64,000 nt of DNA, taken from assembly GCF_005144885.1 (NCBI RefSeq), contig NZ_CP039690.1, positions 1,240,001-1,304,000 of the forward strand, given 5' to 3'. The first letter of the stretch is position 1; each line of letters starts with the position of its first letter. The position numbers were made by a program, and so were the translations under genes. Under the pieces are notes generated by a model. It made no database searches. It had not been told where the DNA came from and saw only the letters and a program-made list of their open reading frames with translations. Below are positions 51,715 through 60,092 of the stretch, in pieces. This DNA comes from Phreatobacter stygius (GTDB lineage: Bacteria > Pseudomonadota > Alphaproteobacteria > Rhizobiales > Phreatobacteraceae).

Positions 51715-53448
51715 ATGACAACGATTGCCGCCACGCCGAACCGGCCCTGGACGAAATTCTATCCTGTCGGCATCCGCGCCACCATTGACGAGGCGCCCTA
51801 CCCCTCGCTCGCCGCCATGGTGCGGTCGATCGCCCGCACCTATGCAAGCCAGCCGGCCTTCTCGCTCTGCCTGTCGAACGGCATGGGCGGCAGCCTGACC
51901 TTCGCCGACATCGACCGCCTGTCGGATGCCTTCGCGCTCTATCTGCGCGAACAGCTGCAGCTCAAGCCCGGCGCCCGCGTGGCGCTGCAGACGCCGAACG
52001 CCCTGGCCTTCCCGATCGTCGCCTTCGGCGTGTTCAAGGCCGGCTGCGTGCTGGTCAACATCAACCCGCTCTATACCGCCGACGAGATGGGCAAGGTATT
52101 CGCTGACGCCGAGCCGGACTGCCTCGTCATCATCGACATGTTCGCCGACAAGCTGCCGACCGCCTTCGCCATCCACAAGGTGCGCCATGTGGTGATCTGC
52201 CGGATCACCGAATTCATGCCCTGGCTGCAGGGCACGATCGTCGGCTTCGTCCAGAAGTACAAGGACAAGTCGGTGAAGCCGTCACCGGTGGCCCACACCA
52301 CGTTCCAGACGGCCCTGACCACCGGCGAAGCCAGGCGCGGCTCGGTCGACGTGACCGCCTATTCCAGCGATATCGGTCTCGAGACGCTCGCCTGCCTGCA
52401 ATATACCGGCGGCACGACCGGGGTTTCCAAGGGCGCCATGCTGACCCATGGCAACCTGATCATGAACATGGCCCAGTCGCTCGAAATGGTCGCCGGCGAC
52501 ATCGAGAAGGGCAAGGGAACCATCCTGACGGCGCTGCCGCTCTATCACATCTTCGCCTTCACGGTGAACATGCTGGGCTTCTGGTATCTCGGCGCCCACA
52601 ATATCCTGATCCCCAATCCGCGCCCGCTGACCAACCTGCAAAAGGCCTTCGAGAAATATCCGATCACCGCCATCACCGGCGTCAACACCCTGTTCAACGG
52701 GCTCAACAACGAAGCCTGGTTCAAGGACAACCCGCCGAAATACCTGAAAACCGCCTCGGCCGGCGGCATGGCGCTGCAGGAGGCGGTCGCCAAGCGCTGG
52801 CACGAAGTGACGGGAACGCCGGTCATCGAAGGTTATGGGCTGACCGAATCCTCGCCGGTTCTGTCGTTCAACCCGATGGGCAATGTGCGGCTCGGCACGA
52901 TCGGCATTCCCGTGCCGTCCACCGACATCAAATGTGTCGACGACGAGGGCCGCGAAGTGCCGCTCGGCCAGCCGGGCGAACTGGTCGCCAAGGGTCCGCA
53001 GATCATGGCGGGCTACTGGAAGAAGCCCGAGGATACCGCCAAGACCATCCGCGACGGCTGGCTCTATACCGGCGACATCGCGATCCAGGACGAGGACGGC
53101 TTCTTCAAGATCGTCGACCGCAAGAAGGACATGGTGCTGGTCTCCGGCTTCAACGTCTTCCCCAATGAGGTCGAGGATACGCTGGCCAAGAACCCGGCAG
53201 TGCTGGAGGTGGCGGTGGTCGGCGTGCCCGATGGCGCCGCCGGCGAGGCGGTGAAGGCCTATATCGTCAAGCGGCCCGGCACCGAGATCACCAGCGAAGA
53301 AGTCCGCGCCTATTGCAGGCTGCACCTGACCGCCTACAAGGTGCCGAAATTTGTCGAATTCCGCGACGAATTGCCGAAATCCAATGTCGGCAAGATTCTG
53401 CGCAAGGACCTGCGCGCCGAGGAGCTGGCCAAGAAACTGAATGGCTGA
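51715..53448 (+). CDS. fadD: Long-chain fatty acid-CoA ligase (second FadD)
   Basis: 577-residue acyl-CoA synthetase: AMP P-loop YTGGTTGVSKGA near residue 230, YGLTESSP, LYTGDIAIQDEDG, VSGFNVFPNEVED and GKILRKDLRAEE. It has an N-terminal about 20-residue stretch beyond the first copy (18124-19821) and differs widely in sequence, so the two likely act on different chains or steps. ATG 51715 has an excellent GGAGGGAGGA site. Downstream hairpin and nitrile hydratase genes follow. Confidence 0.94.
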   Translation: MTTIAATPNRPWTKFYPVGIRATIDEAPYPSLAAMVRSIARTYASQPAFSLCLSNGMGGSLTFADIDRLSDAFALYLREQLQLKPGARVALQTPNALAFPIVAFGVFKAGCVLVNINPLYTADEMGKVFADAEPDCLVIIDMFADKLPTAFAIHKVRHVVICRITEFMPWLQGTIVGFVQKYKDKSVKPSPVAHTTFQTALTTGEARRGSVDVTAYSSDIGLETLACLQYTGGTTGVSKGAMLTHGNLIMNMAQSLEMVAGDIEKGKGTILTALPLYHIFAFTVNMLGFWYLGAHNILIPNPRPLTNLQKAFEKYPITAITGVNTLFNGLNNEAWFKDNPPKYLKTASAGGMALQEAVAKRWHEVTGTPVIEGYGLTESSPVLSFNPMGNVRLGTIGIPVPSTDIKCVDDEGREVPLGQPGELVAKGPQIMAGYWKKPEDTAKTIRDGWLYTGDIAIQDEDGFFKIVDRKKDMVLVSGFNVFPNEVEDTLAKNPAVLEVAVVGVPDGAAGEAVKAYIVKRPGTEITSEEVRAYCRLHLTAYKVPKFVEFRDELPKSNVGKILRKDLRAEELAKKLNG

Positions 53449-53466
53449 CATGAAAACTTGAGATGA

Positions 53467-53495
53467 GCGGGCGGCAAGCTGTGCTTTTCGCCCGC
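53467..53495 (+). terminator. Weak hairpin after second fadD
   Basis: GCGGGCG pairs with CGCCCGC over a 15-base loop, 19 bp after the fadD stop. No T-run follows, so it is only a possible terminator. Confidence 0.35.
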
Positions 53496-53536
53496 GCCGC
53501 GTCGCGCTAGCCTTCCGCTATCCGCCGGAGGCGACC

Positions 53537-54193
53537 ATGCATGACGACCACGACAGCCATGATGATCATGACCACCATCATGATCATCACCATGATCACG
53601 ATCACAGCGAACTGTCGCCGATGGACGCGCGCGTGCGCGCCATCGAGACGATCCTGACCGAAAAGGGTTATGTCGATCCCGCAGCCCTCGATGCGCTGAT
53701 CGAGACCTACGAAACCAAGGTCGGCCCGCACAACGGCGCACGTGTCGTCGCCAAGGCCTGGGCCGACCCCGCCTTTCGCCGGCGCCTGCTCGACGATGCG
53801 ACCGCGGCGATCGCCGAACTCGGCTATGTCGGCCGCCAGGGCGAGCACATGGTGGCGATCGAGAATACGCCCGACACCCACAACATGGTCGTCTGCACGC
53901 TGTGCTCCTGTTATCCCTGGCCGGTGCTCGGCCTGCCGCCGGTCTGGTACAAGTCGGCGCCCTACCGCTCCAAGGCGGTGCGCGATCCACGCGGCGTGCT
54001 GGCCGATTTCGGCGTGACGCTGCCAGCCGACAAACAGATCAAGGTGTGGGATTCGACGGCGGAGGTGCGCTACCTCGTGCTGCCCGAGCGTCCTGACGGC
54101 ACCGAGGGGTGGAGCGAGGTCGACCTCGCCGCCCTGGTAACCCGCGACTCGATGATCGGCACGGGTCTGGCCAGCGCACCGGAGGCAGCATGA
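53537..54193 (+). CDS. nthA: Nitrile hydratase alpha subunit, cobalt type, His-rich N-terminus
   Basis: 218-residue subunit that hydrates nitriles to amides. The metal-binding motif V-C-T-L-C-S-C places ligands Cys120, Cys123 and Cys125; Thr in the third position marks the cobalt form (Ser in the iron form). [20 protein letters not shown] and the RYLVLPERP end match the family. Residues 2-23 are almost all His and Asp, which is unusual and could store or deliver cobalt. ATG 53537 has GGAGG upstream. Overlaps nthB by four bases. Confidence 0.95.
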   Translation: MHDDHDSHDDHDHHHDHHHDHDHSELSPMDARVRAIETILTEKGYVDPAALDALIETYETKVGPHNGARVVAKAWADPAFRRRLLDDATAAIAELGYVGRQGEHMVAIENTPDTHNMVVCTLCSCYPWPVLGLPPVWYKSAPYRSKAVRDPRGVLADFGVTLPADKQIKVWDSTAEVRYLVLPERPDGTEGWSEVDLAALVTRDSMIGTGLASAPEAA

Positions 54194-54873
54194 CCGCGGC
54201 AAGCGCCCAGCAGGCCTATGTCACCCATGCCGACCTCGGCGGCCGGACCGGGCTTGGGCCGGTCGTCCCGGAAACCGACGAACCCTGGTTTCACGCGCCC
54301 TGGGAGAAACGCGCCTTCGCCCTGACGCTGGCCATGGGCGCGACCGGTTCCTGGAACATCGATCAATCGCGATCGGCGCGCGAACAGGAGCCGAACTATC
54401 TCGACATGAGCTATTTCGAGATCTGGACCGCCGGCATCGAGCGCCTGATGATCGAACGGGGCCTGGTTTCAGCCGCCGAGATCGCGGTCGGCCATGCCAT
54501 CGATCCGCCGAAGCCGCCGCAACGCAAACTGCTGGCGGAGAATGTCGCGGCGGTTCTGGCGCGCGGCGGGCCGACCGGCCGGGATGTCGCCACGCCCGCG
54601 CGTTTCGCGGTCGGCGACCGGGTCCGGACACGCGACGTGCCGGTGCCTCCAGGTCACACGCGGCTGCCGCGCTACGTCCAGGGCAAGACCGGCACCGTCA
54701 CCCACCTGCATGGCGGCCACGCCTTCCCGGACGCCAATGCCACCGGCCAGGGCGAGGCGCCCGAATGGCTCTACACGGTGCGTTTTGCCGGCACCGACCT
54801 GTTCGGTCCCGACGCCGACCCGACCACCTCGGTCTCGGTCGACGCCTGGGACAGCTATCTGAGCCCCGCGTGA
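54190..54873 (+). CDS. nthB: Nitrile hydratase beta subunit
   Basis: 227-residue beta subunit: [58 protein letters not shown] and the C-terminal SH3-like barrel ([45 protein letters not shown]). It pairs with alpha and shapes the active site. ATG 54190 overlaps the alpha stop; its TGA overlaps the accessory gene start. Alpha-beta order in a cobalt-type cluster is the reverse of the Rhodococcus order. Confidence 0.94.
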   Translation: MTAASAQQAYVTHADLGGRTGLGPVVPETDEPWFHAPWEKRAFALTLAMGATGSWNIDQSRSAREQEPNYLDMSYFEIWTAGIERLMIERGLVSAAEIAVGHAIDPPKPPQRKLLAENVAAVLARGGPTGRDVATPARFAVGDRVRTRDVPVPPGHTRLPRYVQGKTGTVTHLHGGHAFPDANATGQGEAPEWLYTVRFAGTDLFGPDADPTTSVSVDAWDSYLSPA

Positions 54874-55259
54874 TGACCATCAGCTCGACCCCAGGCCTTT
54901 CGCCCCAGGACATATCCGCGCTACCGCACATCCCTTGCGATGCGGAGGGCCCGGTGTTCCGCGAGCCCTGGGAGGCGCATGCCTTCGCGCTGGCCGTCAG
55001 CCTGCACGGCAAAGGCCTGTTCACCTGGGCTCAATGGGCCGAGACGCTCTCCGCAGAAATCCGGCGGGCCCAGGCCGCCGGCGACCCCGACACCGGCGAG
55101 ACCTATTACGTCCATTGGCTGAAGGCGCTCGAGACCTTGGTCATTGCCAGGGGCGTGACCACCGAAGGCCGGATCGACGAAGCCACCGAAGCCTGGCATC
55201 GGGCCGCCGAAGCCACGCCTCACGGTCAGCCGATCGTGCTGGGATCCAGGACGATTTGA
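54873..55259 (+). CDS. Nitrile hydratase accessory/activator protein (P14K-like)
   Basis: 128-residue protein related to the beta-subunit N-domain: VFREPWEAHAFALAVSLHGKGLFTWAQWAETLSAEI, TYYVHWLKALETLVIARG. In cobalt nitrile hydratases this protein escorts the alpha subunit and aids cobalt insertion and cysteine oxidation. ATG 54873 overlaps the beta stop (TGATG). No amidase or cobalt transporter gene follows in the window. Confidence 0.9.
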   Translation: MTISSTPGLSPQDISALPHIPCDAEGPVFREPWEAHAFALAVSLHGKGLFTWAQWAETLSAEIRRAQAAGDPDTGETYYVHWLKALETLVIARGVTTEGRIDEATEAWHRAAEATPHGQPIVLGSRTI

Positions 55260-55324
55260 TGATCACCCGCAGCTGACCTGGAAAGGCCGCCCGGAGCCGC
55301 CACGTAAGTAGCTCCGCGAGGAAC

Positions 55325-56119
55325 CTATCCGCTGGTCGGCGGTGCGATGATGATTTCCACGCCCGCGCGGGCCAGTGCATCGGCCACGTTGCCGGTCGGC
55401 ATTCGATCGGTGACGAGGCGATCGACCTTGCCGAGCGGACAGACCTGGAACAGCCCCGTTCGGGTCAGCTTGGATGAATCGGCCAGCACCGTGATGTGCC
55501 GCGACTGCGCAATCATGGTGCGGGCGATCTCGGCCTCCTCCATGTCATAATCCATGAAGCCGGCTTCCTCGATCGCGCCAACCGTCAGCACCGCATATTT
55601 GGCGTGAAATCGGCCGATCTCCTCGACAGTCATCGCGCCGAGGTTCTCGCCACTCTCGTCGCGGTATTTGCCGCCTATCAGAAATGCAGTGTTCTGGTCG
55701 GAAGCGCGTGTCATGGCCTGCGCCACATGCACCGAATTGGTGATGACGGTCAGGCCGGAGAGCCGGCACAGCTCGTCGGCGAAGACGACGGTCGTCGTGC
55801 CGGTATCGATCAGGATTGTGTCACCGGGCTGGAACAGTGCGGCGGCACGGCGCGCGATGGCCCGCTTCTCGCGCAGGTTCTCCTGCATCCGCACCAGGAA
55901 CGGATTCTCGCCCCGGCCATCGAAAACCATGATCTCGGGCAGTGCCGCGCCACCATGGAATTTCTTGATCAGGCCGCGATGGGCGAGATCGGTCAGATCG
56001 CGCCGGATGGTTTCCCTCGAGGCCTCGAACGCGGCCGCCAGAGCGTCGACCGTGACCTTCTCATGCTGCCGGACGTAATCAACGATCAGCTCTTGTCGAA
56101 TTCTCGGCTTCATCGTCAT
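55325..56119 (-). CDS. glpR: DeoR/GlpR-family transcriptional repressor
   Basis: 264-residue regulator: N-terminal DeoR winged helix (RQELIVDYVRQHEKVTVDALAAAFEASRETIRRDLTDLAHRGLIKKFHGGA) and a sugar-phosphate isomerase-like sensor domain (DTILIDTGTTTVVFADEL, VLTVGAIEEAGFMDYD, LADSSKLTRTGLF). It is divergent from the GMC-GlpA-GlpB-GlpK-like operon across 543 bp, so it likely represses it; the effector may be a phosphorylated polyol. Start MTMKPRIR at 56119 is preferred. The symbol is by analogy. Confidence 0.88.
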   Translation of the reverse strand: MTMKPRIRQELIVDYVRQHEKVTVDALAAAFEASRETIRRDLTDLAHRGLIKKFHGGAALPEIMVFDGRGENPFLVRMQENLREKRAIARRAAALFQPGDTILIDTGTTTVVFADELCRLSGLTVITNSVHVAQAMTRASDQNTAFLIGGKYRDESGENLGAMTVEEIGRFHAKYAVLTVGAIEEAGFMDYDMEEAEIARTMIAQSRHITVLADSSKLTRTGLFQVCPLGKVDRLVTDRMPTGNVADALARAGVEIIIAPPTSG

Positions 56120-56662
56120 CTTTCGAATCGGAACGCGGGATACCGGCATGAATAGTCGAGAATGACTGATTCCGGCGACGACAGCCGCCGCAATCGACGA
56201 CTTTCCCCGGCACGGCCTCCGGTGCGAACGCATCACGCGGCAGCGCACCCAGGCCCCATTGTCCGGTCACTGTTAAAACAGTCATTTTTTTGACCGTATG
56301 AGCCATAACGGCAAAAAGCTTGGCATATCCGCGCAAAAATAGGCGCCGTGGCGCTTCTGGAGCCCAGGGAACCACGCAGTAATGACGACTAGGTCATAAA
56401 AATGACCGAACGGACATTTTGGTCTGGCAGAAAATCCTCCTGCGTGGTTCACTTGCTGGATCGATGAACCGCCGCGAGACCCGAATGAAGGCGATGCTGG
56501 CCGTAAAGGCACGTGAAGGGAGCCGCGAGCTGGCGGCGGCGGCTGCGCCCGGGAGGGCGCTCCGCGGTCATCGCGTCGGGAGTTCCGGCTTTTCCAGCGC
56601 GTCCCCCTTTGCCGATGCCCAGGCCGCACGATCCGCACATCTCGCCTTGGAGAACCAGTAAA
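56120..56662. promoter_or_regulatory. Divergent repressor/operon control region
   Basis: 543 bp between the DeoR-type gene and the GMC oxidoreductase. It contains AT-rich islands and repeated GGTCAT/ATGACC half-sites: GTCA-TTTTTT-TGAC (56281-56294), and a perfect 16-bp palindrome GGTCATAAAAATGACC (56392-56407), preceded by ATGAC (56382-56386). Single half-sites also occur near 56162. The repeated half-site suggests a multi-operator for the adjacent repressor. No -10/-35 pair is certain. An in-frame upstream extension of the GMC gene to 56513 is not supported by a ribosome site. Confidence 0.6.
56392..56407. promoter_or_regulatory. Palindromic operator candidate GGTCAT-N4-ATGACC
   Basis: Perfect 6-bp inverted repeat around AAAA. 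The same half-site reappears at 60010-60025 in opposite arrangement. Likely a binding site of the divergent DeoR-type repressor; inference from placement and symmetry. Confidence 0.6.
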
Positions 56663-58258
56663 TTGGAAGCCGACTATATCGTCGTAGGGGCCGGCAGCGC
56701 CGGGTGCGCGGTCGCCGCACGCCTGAGCGAAAAGCCGAACACATCGGTCCTGTTGGTCGAAGCAGGCAAACGGGATCGTCTAGGGATCACCAGTATCCCG
56801 GCAGCCCTGATGCACACGATCGGCAACCCCCGCTATGACTGGGCCTATATGTCGGAGCCGGACCCGACCCGAGGCGGCCTGTCGGAACTGTGGCCGCGGG
56901 GCCGGCTGCCGGGCGGGTCCTCGGCCATCAACGGCATGATCTTCATCCGCGGCGCACCGCATGACTTCGACCGCTGGGCGGCGCTCGGCAATGCCGGCTG
57001 GGGCTGGCAGGACGTGCTGCCCTATTTCCGCCGGCTCGAAACCGCCGATCATCCGGACAATGCAGTGCGCGGCGGCATGGGCCCGCAGCGGGTTTCGGCG
57101 CTTCAATGGCGCCACCCGGTCTCCCAAGACTTCATCGACAGCGGAGTTGCCGCGGGAATCCCGGCCAACGACGATCTCAACGGGCAGTCCCACGAGGGCA
57201 TCGCCTGGAACCAGGGCTCGACCCGCAACGGCGCGCGCCATTCCGCCTGGGACGCCTATGTCGCGCCCCGCCTCAAGCAATCCGGCCTGAAGGTCCTCGA
57301 CGGCGCGCAGGTCGAGCGCATCATTTTCGATGGACGGCGTGCGAGCGGCCTTGCATTCCGCCGCGACGGCCGATCGATCGAGGCCGTCGCGCGGCGCGGC
57401 GTCGTCCTCGCCGCCGGGGCGATCAACTCGCCACAGCTCCTGATGCTCTCCGGCATCGGCTGCGCGGCGCAATTGGCCGCATTGGGAATTTCCCCGGTCA
57501 TCGACAGCCCGGGCGTCGGCCGCGATCTGATGGAACATCCCGGCCTTTATGTTCAAGCCGAACTGGATGTCCCGACAGCCAACAGCACGGCGTCTCCTGT
57601 CAAGGCGGCCGCGGCCTTCGCGCGCTGGCTGATCAAGGGCACCGGCCCGATGAGCGTGCCGACGGCCCAGGTGCTCGCCTTCTTCCGGTCATCGCCGGCG
57701 GAACCGGAGCCCGACCTGCAGTTCCATCTCTTTCCATTCGGCAGCATCCTGCGCGGCGGCAAGCGGGTCATCCCGAAGCAGAACCTGGCGACGATCCTGG
57801 TCAATGCCAACTATCCAAAGAGCCGGGGCTGGCTGGAGCTGCGGTCGAAAGACCCCCTCGAACCGATCGCCATCCATCCGCGCCTGCTCGACCACCCAGA
57901 TGACCTGGCAGCCGTCATGCGCGGGCTCGCCTGGGTCCGGAAGATGGCGTCGACGCCACCTTTCGGACCGCATGTGCGCGAACTGATCGGCGTGCCCCCG
58001 CCCGATGCGGGCGCCGAGGCGGATGAGGCCTTCATCCGCTCGGCGACGCGGCCCTTCTACCACCCCGTCGGCACCTGCCGGATGGGGTCGGATGCCGCGG
58101 CCGTCGTGTCGCCGACCCTTCAGGTCCGTGGCGCGGAAGCGCTGTGGGTCGCCGATGCGTCGATCTTTCCCCATCACATCGCCGGAAATACCAACGCCAC
58201 CTCGCTGATGATCGGCGAGAAGGCCGCGGACCTCATCCATTCGCATCACGGTTGGTAA
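56663..58258 (+). CDS. GMC-family FAD oxidoreductase (choline dehydrogenase-like)
   Basis: 531-residue flavoprotein: FAD motif YIVVGAGSAGCAVAARLSE, RGRLPGGSSAINGMIFIRG, GVVLAAGAINSPQLLMLSGIG, and the C-terminal FYHPVGTCRMG and IAGNTNATSLMIGEKAADLI with active-site His and Asn. These enzymes oxidise alcohols such as choline, glucose or polyols. The start is taken as TTG 56663 with GGAG ten bases upstream, since it begins the FAD domain directly; ATG 56615 is in frame. First gene of an operon; 21 bp to the binding protein. Confidence 0.9.
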   Translation: MEADYIVVGAGSAGCAVAARLSEKPNTSVLLVEAGKRDRLGITSIPAALMHTIGNPRYDWAYMSEPDPTRGGLSELWPRGRLPGGSSAINGMIFIRGAPHDFDRWAALGNAGWGWQDVLPYFRRLETADHPDNAVRGGMGPQRVSALQWRHPVSQDFIDSGVAAGIPANDDLNGQSHEGIAWNQGSTRNGARHSAWDAYVAPRLKQSGLKVLDGAQVERIIFDGRRASGLAFRRDGRSIEAVARRGVVLAAGAINSPQLLMLSGIGCAAQLAALGISPVIDSPGVGRDLMEHPGLYVQAELDVPTANSTASPVKAAAAFARWLIKGTGPMSVPTAQVLAFFRSSPAEPEPDLQFHLFPFGSILRGGKRVIPKQNLATILVNANYPKSRGWLELRSKDPLEPIAIHPRLLDHPDDLAAVMRGLAWVRKMASTPPFGPHVRELIGVPPPDAGAEADEAFIRSATRPFYHPVGTCRMGSDAAAVVSPTLQVRGAEALWVADASIFPHHIAGNTNATSLMIGEKAADLIHSHHGW

Positions 58259-58279
58259 TTGGCACAAGGAGCGCTGGGC

Positions 58280-59872
58280 ATGCTGACATTCGCAAAACGA
58301 GCTTTCGGGAGCACCGCGGTGGCCGTGCTTCTCGCCTTCACACCCGCCGCGGTCGGGGCGCAGCCGGCGCCGGCGCCGACCACCACCCTGACGGCGGTCC
58401 TGGAAGCCGAGATCGCCACGCTCGATCCTCATTTCACGTCCGCCTACATCACCCGAACCTTCGGTTATGCGGTCTTCGACACGTTGTTCGCGATGGATTC
58501 GAAGGGCGAGATCAAGCCGCAGATGGTCCAGGACTATACGGTCTCCGAGGATCGTCTGACCTGGACGTTCAATCTGCGCGAGGGTCTCGCCTGGCATGAC
58601 GGCACGCCGGTGACGGCTGCCGACTGCGTCGCCTCGATCCGCCGCTGGGGGCCGAAGGCCGCACTCGGCCGCCTGTTGACGGCCGCGACCGCCTCGATCG
58701 ACGCAACCGGTCCCCGCACCTTTGTCATCAAGTTGAAGGAACCGTTCGGCCTGGTCCTCGATGCCCTCGGCCGCCCCAACGCGCCGGTGCCGTTCATGCT
58801 GCCCGAGCGCCTGGCACGCACCCCGGGCGAGCAGCGCATCCCCGAGGTCATCGGCTCCGGCCCGTTCAAGTTCCGCCCCGATCTCCACCGTCCAGGCGAC
58901 GTCCTGGTTGTCGAGCGTAACGCCCAATATGCGCCGCGCGCCGAACCTGCCGACTTCCTGGCCGGCGGCAAGGTCCCGCGGGTTGGACGGGTCGCATTTC
59001 GCACCATGCCGGATGGCTCGACGGCCACCTCGGCCCTGCAAACCGGAGAAATCGACTTCCTCCAATATGTGCCCTTCGACCTGCTGCCGATGCTCGAGCG
59101 CAATCGCCGCGTGACGGTGGTGCCCTTCGACGGCATGCAGAGCTTCCAGGGCTATTTCCGCATCAACTCCGCGAACAAGCCGTTCGACGACCCGGAAATT
59201 CGGCGTGTTCTGTGGCGGCTGATCGATCAGACTTCGGTCCTCAACGGCCTCGGCCTTCCCGATCGCTACATGCGGCCGGGCTGCCGCTCGTTCTTCATGT
59301 GCGGCACGCCTTACGAAACCACTGTTGGCGGCGAGATGGGCGAGAACCCCTCTGTCGAAGCCGCCCGCGAGGCTCTGAAGCGCACCAAATATGCCGGCGA
59401 GCCGATCATCGTCCTGCAGGCGACCGACATCGATGCCCCCCGGGTGTCGTCGGCGGTCGTCGCCGACCTGCTCCGTCGCGCCGGATTCAACGTCGAACTT
59501 CAGGCCATGGATTGGGGAACGGTGCTGGCGCGCCGCGCCAAACGCGACGGCTGGCACATGTTCGGCGTCCACGCCTCCGGCTTCGACCTCGCCTCGCCGC
59601 GGACCCATTTCTACGTCAGCAACAACTGTATCGATTATGCCGGCTGGCACTGCGACCCGCGCCTGACGGAACTGCTTGCGGCCTTCGCCAAGGCCCCGAC
59701 GGAGCCCGAGCGCAAGCGCCTTGCCGGCGAGATCTCCAAGGTCGCCTACGAGATCGTTCCGGCCGTCATGTGGGGCCAGTTGGCCCAGCCTGCGGCTCAT
59801 CGCAACGAGCTCGTCAACATCGTTCCCTCCGCCATTCCGGTATTCTGGAACGTCGAGAAGCGGACCAACTGA
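58280..59872 (+). CDS. Peptide/nickel-type ABC substrate-binding protein (SBP_bac_5)
   Basis: 530-residue exported protein with signal peptide (AVAVLLAFTPAAVGAQP) and the SBP family 5 layout: ATLDPHFTSAYITRTFGYAVFDTLF, LTWTFNLREGLAWHDGTPVTAADCV, GSGPFKF, and FNVELQAMDWGTVLARR. Such proteins bind peptides, opines or other larger solutes for import. No permease or ATPase follows before 64 kb, and the next genes are enzymes. ATG 58280 follows AAGGAG. A TTG at 58259 is an alternative start. Confidence 0.9.
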   Translation: MLTFAKRAFGSTAVAVLLAFTPAAVGAQPAPAPTTTLTAVLEAEIATLDPHFTSAYITRTFGYAVFDTLFAMDSKGEIKPQMVQDYTVSEDRLTWTFNLREGLAWHDGTPVTAADCVASIRRWGPKAALGRLLTAATASIDATGPRTFVIKLKEPFGLVLDALGRPNAPVPFMLPERLARTPGEQRIPEVIGSGPFKFRPDLHRPGDVLVVERNAQYAPRAEPADFLAGGKVPRVGRVAFRTMPDGSTATSALQTGEIDFLQYVPFDLLPMLERNRRVTVVPFDGMQSFQGYFRINSANKPFDDPEIRRVLWRLIDQTSVLNGLGLPDRYMRPGCRSFFMCGTPYETTVGGEMGENPSVEAAREALKRTKYAGEPIIVLQATDIDAPRVSSAVVADLLRRAGFNVELQAMDWGTVLARRAKRDGWHMFGVHASGFDLASPRTHFYVSNNCIDYAGWHCDPRLTELLAAFAKAPTEPERKRLAGEISKVAYEIVPAVMWGQLAQPAAHRNELVNIVPSAIPVFWNVEKRTN

Positions 59873-59887
59873 CCATCGGCCCAAGAC

Positions 59888-59938
59888 GTTCCGGCGGCGC
59901 TGTACTCCGCCGCCGGAACGGGTGCTCCGCCTTCGGAG
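59888..59938 (+). terminator. Double hairpin after the binding-protein gene
   Basis: GTTCCGGCGGCG / CGCCGCCGGAAC (12 bp perfect, 8-base loop; 59888-59919) is followed by CTCCG-CCTT-CGGAG (59925-59938) and TGTTTG. It likely ends or attenuates the upstream transcript, so the genes from 60093 may need their own promoter. Confidence 0.7.
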
Positions 59939-60009
59939 TGTTTGAGGACTTCGACGATCGTCCGAAATCACCCGAGCCACCTCCTTGCCGATCAGGCCTG
60001 CTGGCTTCG

Positions 60010-60025
60010 ATGACCGAATGGTCAT
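60010..60025. promoter_or_regulatory. Palindromic operator candidate ATGACC-N4-GGTCAT
   Basis: Perfect 6-bp inverted repeat around GAAT, 68 bp before the GlpA-like start. Half-sites equal those at 56392-56407 in the divergent region. It suggests a second promoter under the same repressor. Confidence 0.6.
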
Positions 60026-60092
60026 ATGACGGCCCGAAAGTTCATCTCGATTGAGGCCAGGATTGCATCCGGCCTTGCCAGGGGCTCGCAGC

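Noticed and set aside
57689-60025. 778-residue minus-strand frame opposite the GMC/SBP genes
   Set aside because: Shadow frame; spans two plus-strand genes with clear signal peptide and FAD motifs.
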